This document shows, one piece after another, positions 58,821 through 64,000 of a stretch of 64,000 nucleotides of DNA. Where the stretch lies: the NCBI GenBank assembly GCA_002840535.1, contig PHBH01000009.1, forward strand, positions 62,001 through 126,000, read 5' to 3'. The first letter of the stretch is position 1. Each line of letters begins with the position of its first letter. Under the pieces are notes generated by a model. It saw only the letters and a list, made by a program, of their open reading frames with translations, was not told the DNA's origin and did no database searches. This DNA is from Deltaproteobacteria bacterium HGW-Deltaproteobacteria-15 (GTDB lineage: Bacteria; Desulfobacterota; DSM-4660; Desulfatiglandales; HGW-15). The position numbers and the translations under genes are program-made.

Positions 58821-59945
58821 GTGAAGAAAGTATCCCTCATCGCGTTGGCAGTAATGGTGTCTGTGAGCGTGGTTGTTCTCGCCTGGTCTGCGCCCGCTAG
58901 TGCTCGCAAAAAGATTGATCTCGATTTCGCTACTTTCTGGCCGGCTGTGGACTTCCAAGCCGCGGTCGGGCACAAGAACTGGATGAAGACCATATCGGAC
59001 CGTGTTATGGCCGAGACCAAAGACTACGAGATCGTCTGGACCGAGTTCTATGGCGTGCATCCAGCGAAGCTATTGGATGGTATCGAGTCCGGAACTTACG
59101 ATGTCGGTACAAGCGGTCCAGGTTACAGTCCCGGCGTATTCCCCTTGTGGGCCGGTCCCGAGTACCCAGGCGAGCTTAACAGAAAGAATGCTTACACGAT
59201 GTCGTTGACAATACAGGCACTCCATGAACAGATGCCCGAGCTGCAGAAGCAATTCGACCGCACAAAGATGAAGTTGATGCATTTCTGGTCCACTGGACCC
59301 GGCTACTTCCTCATGGTGCCCGGTAAAGACATTCGAAAGCAGGATGACTTTTCGGGTAAGACCGTGAGAGCGGCCAATCCCGCATCTGTGGCATGCATTG
59401 AGACACTGGGAGCAAAACCTTTGTTCGCCCCCATGAGTGTGGCACTCGAGAGGTTTGAGGCCAAACTGATCGACGGCATTCTCTGTCCCACGGACACGCC
59501 CAAGGGCTTTGGTCTGGGCAATTATGTGCGACATGTTGTCTCCGCTCCATTCAGCTACCATTTCGTGTTTTTCAAGGTGATGAACAAGGGCACCTATGAT
59601 GGCTTGCCGGCAGAGGTGAGGAAGATCGTTGATGAGGTCAACGCTGTCTATCCTGCCTACTACGGACAGTTGAGAACATGGGGTGAGGCGGATGGGTTGG
59701 AGTACATGAAAAAGCTTGAGGGCTTCAGCTACTATGACCCGAGCAAAGAGACTCCGGCTGACTATGCTAAATGGGTTGCCTCAACGGATGGTCTCATCAA
59801 GAAATGGATTGGCAGCGACGCCACGAAAAAGGCGGTGTGGGACAAGTACCGGGAACTGGATAAGTACTATAGCACGACAGCCCCGTATTCTAACTGGACA
59901 CACAGCTGGCCGACTCAACCGGTGCCACCCACTGGGAAAAAATAG
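58821..59945 (+). CDS. TRAP transporter solute-binding protein (DctP-type)
   Basis: This 374-residue periplasmic protein has a signal peptide ('KKVSLIALAVMVSVSVVVLA', cleavage near SARKK). The mature TRAP-SBP has 'EFYGVHPAKLLDGIESGTYD', 'TGPGYFLMVPGKDIRKQDDF', 'GKTVRAANPASVACIETLGA' (the conserved Arg-binding helix that contacts the substrate carboxylate), and 'SVALERFEAKLIDGI'. It follows AAAGGAGGAG at GTG 58821. The dctQ and dctM genes follow. The ligand is a carboxylate; the adjoining ligase suggests an organic or aromatic acid. Confidence 0.92.
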   Translation: MKKVSLIALAVMVSVSVVVLAWSAPASARKKIDLDFATFWPAVDFQAAVGHKNWMKTISDRVMAETKDYEIVWTEFYGVHPAKLLDGIESGTYDVGTSGPGYSPGVFPLWAGPEYPGELNRKNAYTMSLTIQALHEQMPELQKQFDRTKMKLMHFWSTGPGYFLMVPGKDIRKQDDFSGKTVRAANPASVACIETLGAKPLFAPMSVALERFEAKLIDGILCPTDTPKGFGLGNYVRHVVSAPFSYHFVFFKVMNKGTYDGLPAEVRKIVDEVNAVYPAYYGQLRTWGEADGLEYMKKLEGFSYYDPSKETPADYAKWVASTDGLIKKWIGSDATKKAVWDKYRELDKYYSTTAPYSNWTHSWPTQPVPPTGKK

Positions 59946-60230
59946 GGGAATCAACGCGGATTTGGCTTGATGTCGGTCAATGTACGGTAAGATAGTTGGG
60001 GTACCCCGAGGAGAAACCCCGTGGTACCCTGACTCTTTTGCGGGAAACCCTGATTGACGTCTTCGTAAGAGTCGCGTTCACAACTCGATACCTGAGGGAG
60101 ACCGCCGGAAAGCAACCGTGCGATTTGGCATTCGTGGGAGGAATTGAGCCAAGAACGGAAAGCGTATCGGAGATTTTTTGCGGAACTGTCTTGATTGGGT
60201 TGCTTACTGAAAACGACACAGGAGGGCCGG

Positions 60231-60734
60231 ATGAATGCTTTCGAGAAATACCTGCGAATTATCACAGAGAAGATGGCGTGGGTCGCCATGTTCGCCATTG
60301 TCGTATGTATGGCCCTGGTGGTAACCGATGTTATCAGGTATCAAGCTATCGGCGAGCCGGTTCCCGGCACTCACGAGGTTGTGGAACTGATAGCTTCCGT
60401 GATACTGAGCATGGGAATCGGTTACCTTACGTTCGTGAGAGGGCATGTCTCGGTGGGTATCGTGGTAGACCTCTTTCGGCCCCGGGTGCAGGCTGTCTTT
60501 GATCTTGTCACAGGTGTAATTGCCCTTGGCTTTACTATCTGGCTCACCTTTGGAATGGTCGAAATGGCCATTCGAAATTTCAATTACGGGTGGGTGACGG
60601 GCGTTCTCGAAATTCCAAGGCATCCTTTTATGTTCTTGATTGCCTTGTCGCTGGCGCTGGCATGCGTGGTACTTGTCAGGGACTTGATCCGGGCTGTGAT
60701 GGTGATCCGAAATGGAGGTGGAGATGGAGCGTGA
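60231..60734 (+). CDS. TRAP transporter small permease (DctQ-type)
   Basis: This 167-residue membrane protein has four hydrophobic helices ('MAWVAMFAIVVCMALVVTDV', 'ELIASVILSMGIGYLTFVRG', 'LVTGVIALGFTIWLTFGMVE', 'FMFLIALSLALACVVLVRDL'). 'YLTFVRGHVSVGIV' is the typical DctQ motif after helix 2. The ATG at 60231 follows AGGAGGG. It lies 285 bases after the binding protein; that gap holds no recognised gene. It overlaps the large permease start by 11 bases. Confidence 0.9.
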   Translation: MNAFEKYLRIITEKMAWVAMFAIVVCMALVVTDVIRYQAIGEPVPGTHEVVELIASVILSMGIGYLTFVRGHVSVGIVVDLFRPRVQAVFDLVTGVIALGFTIWLTFGMVEMAIRNFNYGWVTGVLEIPRHPFMFLIALSLALACVVLVRDLIRAVMVIRNGGGDGA

Positions 60735-62028
60735 GCTGATAGGTCTAATATCCGTAATTGTCCTTATTGTGCTTCTTGCTTCCCGCATGCCTGTGGCTTT
60801 TGTGATGCTGGTGCTGGGCATGGGCGGTATTGGGTGGATTAAGGGCCCGGATGCCGCGCTGGGTGCTGCGTCCTCGATTATGTACTCTACCTTTGCCAAC
60901 TATGCCCTGGTGGTTGTTCCCCTTTTCACCTGGATGGGCTACATCGGGTACCACTCCGGCATCGGCGCGCATCTGTACGAAGCCGCATACAAACTGGTGG
61001 GCCGGCTGAAGGGTGGCCTGGCCATGGCAACCACCATAGCCTGCGCCGCTTTCGGCGCCATCTGCGGTTCTACCACGGCTACTTCGGCGACCTTCGCCAC
61101 CCTGGCATTACCCGAGATGAAGAAGCGGGGCTACAATCGCTCTCTGGCCACAGCCAATGTCGCGGCCTCGGGTATCCTGGGGGTGCTGATCCCGCCCAGC
61201 GTCATCTTCATCGTCTATGCCAGTATCACGGCCGAGAGCGTGGCTAAGCTCTTCATTGCAGGTATCTTTCCAGGCATGGCTCTGATGGCGTTTTTCATGC
61301 TCGGCACTTGGGTGGTGGTAGCACTCGATCCGAATAAGGCGCCGCCCGGTCCATCTTTTCCCTGGAGAGAAAGAATGCTCGCATTGGCCAAAGGGGGAAT
61401 AGAGGTCATCATCATCTTTGTGGCCGTGATTGGGGGGCTGCTGGCCGGGTTATTCACGGGCACGGAGGCCGGGTCGGTGGGCTGTTTTGCAACGCTGGTC
61501 GTTGTGATCATCAGGCGGGCGCTCACCTGGAAAGGCTTTATTGCCTCGCTGAAAGACACAGTCCGCACATCCACCATGGTCATGTTCCTGGTGGGTGCGG
61601 CAGCCATCTTCGGGGAGTTTCTTGGTCTGACACGCCTTCCCATGCTTGTGGCAGACTGGGTGGTGGCACTTCCTCTGCCGCCCTGGCTCATCATGGTCGC
61701 CATTCTTATCATGCTGATGATAATGGGTTGCGTCGTCGACGCCCTGGCTATGATTTTGCTGACAATACCCATTTTTTACCCGGCGGCAATGAAGCTGGGC
61801 TTCGACGGGACATGGTTCGGAGTCATCATGACGCTGGCCCTTGGAATGGGTGTGCTGACACCACCTGTGGGTGCCAATGTCTACGTAGTGTACGCCGTGG
61901 ACAAGGAGACACCGGTAATGGAGATTTTCAGGGGGACATGGCCTTACTTGATTGCCCTGTGGTTTTGTTGCTTCATACTGCTGATTTTCCCCCAGCTTGC
62001 CACTTTCCTGCCCAGTCTTATCAAATAA
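60724..62028 (+). CDS. TRAP transporter large permease (DctM-type)
   Basis: This 434-residue membrane protein has about 12 helices and the DctM signatures 'FGAICGSTTATSATFATLAL', 'NVAASGILGVLIPPSVIFIV' and 'MGVLTPPVGANVYVVYAVDK'. With the DctQ and DctP proteins it forms an ion-gradient-driven importer. The ATG at 60724 has GGAGGTGGAG and overlaps the DctQ gene. The acyl-CoA ligase starts 15 bases after its stop, so import and activation are one transcriptional unit. Confidence 0.94.
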   Translation: MERELIGLISVIVLIVLLASRMPVAFVMLVLGMGGIGWIKGPDAALGAASSIMYSTFANYALVVVPLFTWMGYIGYHSGIGAHLYEAAYKLVGRLKGGLAMATTIACAAFGAICGSTTATSATFATLALPEMKKRGYNRSLATANVAASGILGVLIPPSVIFIVYASITAESVAKLFIAGIFPGMALMAFFMLGTWVVVALDPNKAPPGPSFPWRERMLALAKGGIEVIIIFVAVIGGLLAGLFTGTEAGSVGCFATLVVVIIRRALTWKGFIASLKDTVRTSTMVMFLVGAAAIFGEFLGLTRLPMLVADWVVALPLPPWLIMVAILIMLMIMGCVVDALAMILLTIPIFYPAAMKLGFDGTWFGVIMTLALGMGVLTPPVGANVYVVYAVDKETPVMEIFRGTWPYLIALWFCCFILLIFPQLATFLPSLIK

Positions 62029-62043
62029 GGAGGTGTCTGATCC

Positions 62044-63627
62044 ATGAACTACGCTCAATATGCAAAGATCCATGCACGCCATCTGCCCGACAAGATCTGC
62101 CTGATCGAAAGGACGCCATCCAAGAATCAGCGAAGAACCCTCACCTGGAAGCAGTTCAACGACGAGATCAACAGGACGGCGAACTACCTCTCCAAAGAGA
62201 TAGGGGTCAAGGACGGCGATTTCGTGATGCATCTTCAGAACAACAGCCTCGAATGGCTGATCACGTACTACGGCATCATCAAGCTGGGCGCCGTGGTGGT
62301 TCCTTTGAATTTCCGGTTCGCCGGACCCGACATCCTTTACGCTGCCGAGGTCTGCAATCCCAAGGTATTCATCCTCGGTTCTGAATTCCTGCCCGTGGCC
62401 CAGCCTGTTCAGAAGGATCTCAAGACGGTCAAAAAGTACATCTGTGTCGGCGACAAGATTCCCTCCGACATGATCGACTATAAGACCATCGCCGCCTACA
62501 AGGACACCTCCGAAGCCCTGGTGGACGTGGATGATCAGCACGATCTTGCCATGATGTTCACCTCCGGGACCACCGGAAAGCCCAAGGCGGTGCTCCACAC
62601 GCACTACTCTCTGAACAATACCGCCATCGGCAACGGGATGAGCTACTTTGTGGAGAAGAACGACAATTATGTTTTCTTTCTCCCGCTCTATCACAGCGGC
62701 ACCATGTTCCTGTGGGCCCCCTTTTACGCCACCGGGGCGGTCGGTACGCTCCTGAGGGAATTCACAGAGCCGAAATGGATTCTGGAAGCGCTCGCCCAAG
62801 AGAAAGGGACGGACATCCTCTTTGTGGTGCCGGTCGCAGTGGGCCTTCTCAATGCCTTGAATAGCGGGCAGCTCAAGATATCCGATTACGATCTTTCGTC
62901 CTGGAAGTACCTGGAAATCGGGGCTCAGCCTGTACCCTTCGAGATTATGAAGGGGCTGGTAGACGCACTACCCGTCGCCGTCTCCAATATCTACGGGATT
63001 ACGGAAGGCGGAGGAGGAGGGCTTTTCAACCTCTATCCGGAGGATGTGCTCAGGAAACCGGGCTCCATCGGAAAACCGACCTTCGGGATCGAGGGAAAAA
63101 TCGTTGACTTCAATGGCAAGGAGATGCCGCCGGGCGAAGTGGGCGAGCTCATCTTCAAGACAAACCGGATGATGAAGGGCTATTACAAGAATCCCGAGAT
63201 GACCGCCGACACCCTCAAGGACGGGTGGCTGTATACCGGCGATCTGCTGAAGACCGATGAGGAGGGATTTTTCTACATTGTCGATCGAAAGAAGGACATG
63301 ATTACCAGCGGGGGTGAGAACATCTTCCCCGTGGAGATCGAGGACGCCCTCATGCAGAGCCCCAAGATCGACGACGTGGCCTGCATCGGGTATCCGGATG
63401 ACCGCCTCGTCGAAGTGGTCATGGCCATTATTCAGGTCAAACAGGGACAGACCATGACGGAAGAAGAGGTGCTGGATTTCTGCAAAAAAATCGCCCTTGC
63501 CAAGTACAAGTGGCCGCGAAAGATCGTTTTCGACAAAGTCATGAGAAATCCAACGGGGAAACTCATGAAACCGCAGATGCGGGTGAAATTCACAGGCCGC
63601 AAAGAGGCGTTCAAGAAGTTGGATTGA
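62044..63627 (+). CDS. AMP-forming acyl-CoA ligase
   Basis: This 527-residue ANL-superfamily enzyme makes acyl-CoA from acid, ATP and CoA, releasing AMP and PPi. Motifs: P-loop 'MFTSGTTGKPKAVLHTHY', 'LPLYHSGTMFLWAPFY', A5-like 'IYGITEGGGGG' (a glycine-rich version of YGxTE), 'LYTGDLLKTDEEGFFYIVDR' hinge Asp and Arg, 'TSGGENIFPVEIEDAL', and the C-terminal lysine motif 'NPTGKLMKPQMR'. AAGGAGG precedes the ATG. Its location after a TRAP importer suggests the transported acid is its substrate; the chain type (aromatic or short/medium aliphatic) cannot be read. Confidence 0.93.
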   Translation: MNYAQYAKIHARHLPDKICLIERTPSKNQRRTLTWKQFNDEINRTANYLSKEIGVKDGDFVMHLQNNSLEWLITYYGIIKLGAVVVPLNFRFAGPDILYAAEVCNPKVFILGSEFLPVAQPVQKDLKTVKKYICVGDKIPSDMIDYKTIAAYKDTSEALVDVDDQHDLAMMFTSGTTGKPKAVLHTHYSLNNTAIGNGMSYFVEKNDNYVFFLPLYHSGTMFLWAPFYATGAVGTLLREFTEPKWILEALAQEKGTDILFVVPVAVGLLNALNSGQLKISDYDLSSWKYLEIGAQPVPFEIMKGLVDALPVAVSNIYGITEGGGGGLFNLYPEDVLRKPGSIGKPTFGIEGKIVDFNGKEMPPGEVGELIFKTNRMMKGYYKNPEMTADTLKDGWLYTGDLLKTDEEGFFYIVDRKKDMITSGGENIFPVEIEDALMQSPKIDDVACIGYPDDRLVEVVMAIIQVKQGQTMTEEEVLDFCKKIALAKYKWPRKIVFDKVMRNPTGKLMKPQMRVKFTGRKEAFKKLD

Positions 63628-63651
63628 GAGCTGTTCCGATCAGGCACACCC

Positions 63652-63680
63652 AAGGACGGGCGAGCGCCCGTCCTTTTTTA
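63652..63680 (+). terminator. intrinsic terminator after the ligase
   Basis: AAGGACGGGC (63652-63661) and GCCCGTCCTT (63666-63675) form a perfect stem around GAGC, followed by a T-run. It closes the TRAP-ligase operon. Confidence 0.9.
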
Positions 63681-63733
63681 TATCACTCTTCCATACGCTT
63701 GACTTTTGTTCCCAATCCGCTCTATTACTGCAA

Positions 63734-63762
63734 AAGCAGGGGATCCCCTGGATCTCCTGCTT
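63734..63762 (+). promoter_or_regulatory. hairpin in the leader of the last gene
   Basis: AAGCAGGGGATCC pairs with GGATCTCCTGCTT (one G-T pair) around CCT. No T-run follows. It sits ~150 bases before the partial ligase gene. The rest of 63681-63914 has no recognised feature. Confidence 0.5.
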
Positions 63763-63914
63763 GCATCCTGGAGGCCGATGTGCGCGATCCGGTTACCGGG
63801 TTCGATCTCCCAGGCCTCATCCAGCCCCAGCGGAATCCTTACGCCACCAACCTGCCCCAGGCGGGCGGGTTAGATTTTACTCATTTCTGAGGGCTTGCCC
63901 TGCAGGAGGAACAG

Positions 63915-64000
63915 ATGGGACTCCACGATTTCACTTTCTACAACGTTATCCGGCGTAACAGTCTCTCCTTTGGCAGCAAACCGGCGTGGTTGGAGCTCGA
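63915..64000 (+). CDS. start of a second acyl-CoA ligase-like gene (partial)
   Basis: An ATG at 63915 follows AGGAGG and opens a frame that runs off the window: 'MGLHDFTFYNVIRRNSLSFG' then SKPAWLEL. This resembles the N terminus of AMP-dependent acyl-CoA ligases (FYDVIRRNAxxFGDKPAW pattern). Only 28 codons are visible, so the assignment is provisional. Confidence 0.6.
   Translation, partial: MGLHDFTFYNVIRRNSLSFGSKPAWLEL

Noticed and set aside
61450..62799. Antisense frame across the DctM/ligase junction
   Set aside because: It spans the end of one real gene and the start of another. Its composition is typical of a shadow frame.
63510..63958. Small frames after the ligase terminator
   Set aside because: They cross the terminator or leader hairpin and lack ribosome sites. 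Only the ATG at 63915 has one.

Overview
The window reads as chromosomal DNA of a free-living anaerobic Deltaproteobacterium (Desulfobacterota, in the broad Syntrophobacterales/Desulfobacterales sphere). This is inferred from gene content, not from a marker-gene match. Supporting features are LL-diaminopimelate aminotransferase, a K+-dependent-type membrane pyrophosphatase, a CarD-like regulator, Rho with the 'MNLVELK' start, an ADP-forming acyl-CoA synthetase subunit, SCP-x-type thiolase plus DUF35 protein, EtfBA under a FadR-like TetR regulator, and a TRAP transporter with an acyl-CoA ligase. No rRNA, CRISPR array, prophage or intact insertion sequence was seen.

Layout. 0.1-13.5 kb: lysine/peptidoglycan precursor synthesis (dapL), a cNMP-binding/SPOR pair, a formyltransferase, glycolysis (pgk, eno), an acyl-CoA synthetase subunit, RNA/ribosome methylation (rsmE, prmA), thiolase/DUF35, and mobA with a cysteine-rich partner. 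13.8-21 kb: HDAC-like and Memo-like proteins, a VCBS-repeat exported protein and a porin. 21.2-32.9 kb: a dense housekeeping block (DUF1844, ispE, tRNA-Gln, prs, rplY, pth, hppA, carD-like, rluD-like, rho, rpmE, prfA, prmC). 33-36.3 kb: a 1085-residue membrane protein with HEAT-like repeats and a cNMP domain. 37.1-47.0 kb: a compact cluster of RimK-like and GshB-like ligases, a complete peptide-type ABC importer, a third ATP-grasp enzyme and an N-formylglutamate amidohydrolase-like protein. 47-54.3 kb: metal permease, radical SAM protein, an alkyltransferase gene with an in-frame TGA at its active site, fabD, small zinc proteins, tRNA-Met and a probable sigma-54-driven small RNA. 54.5-57.2 kb: a tetR-etfB-etfA operon with a FadR-box-like operator. 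57.5-64 kb: an orphan response regulator, then a TRAP transporter and acyl-CoA ligase operon, and the start of another ligase.

The two most interesting signals are these. First, an Ogt/MGMT gene has TGA exactly where the catalytic cysteine codon belongs, and a SECIS-like hairpin follows; a selenocysteine DNA alkyltransferase is the best reading. Second, three different ATP-grasp ligases bracket a peptide-type ABC transporter and an N-formylglutamate amidohydrolase-like enzyme, which suggests an undescribed peptide or amino-acid conjugate pathway.

The intergenic spaces are also unusual. Nearly all hold short inverted or tandem repeat elements from more than a dozen unrelated sequence families. 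Several recur inside the window, and some supply the last codons of neighbouring genes.
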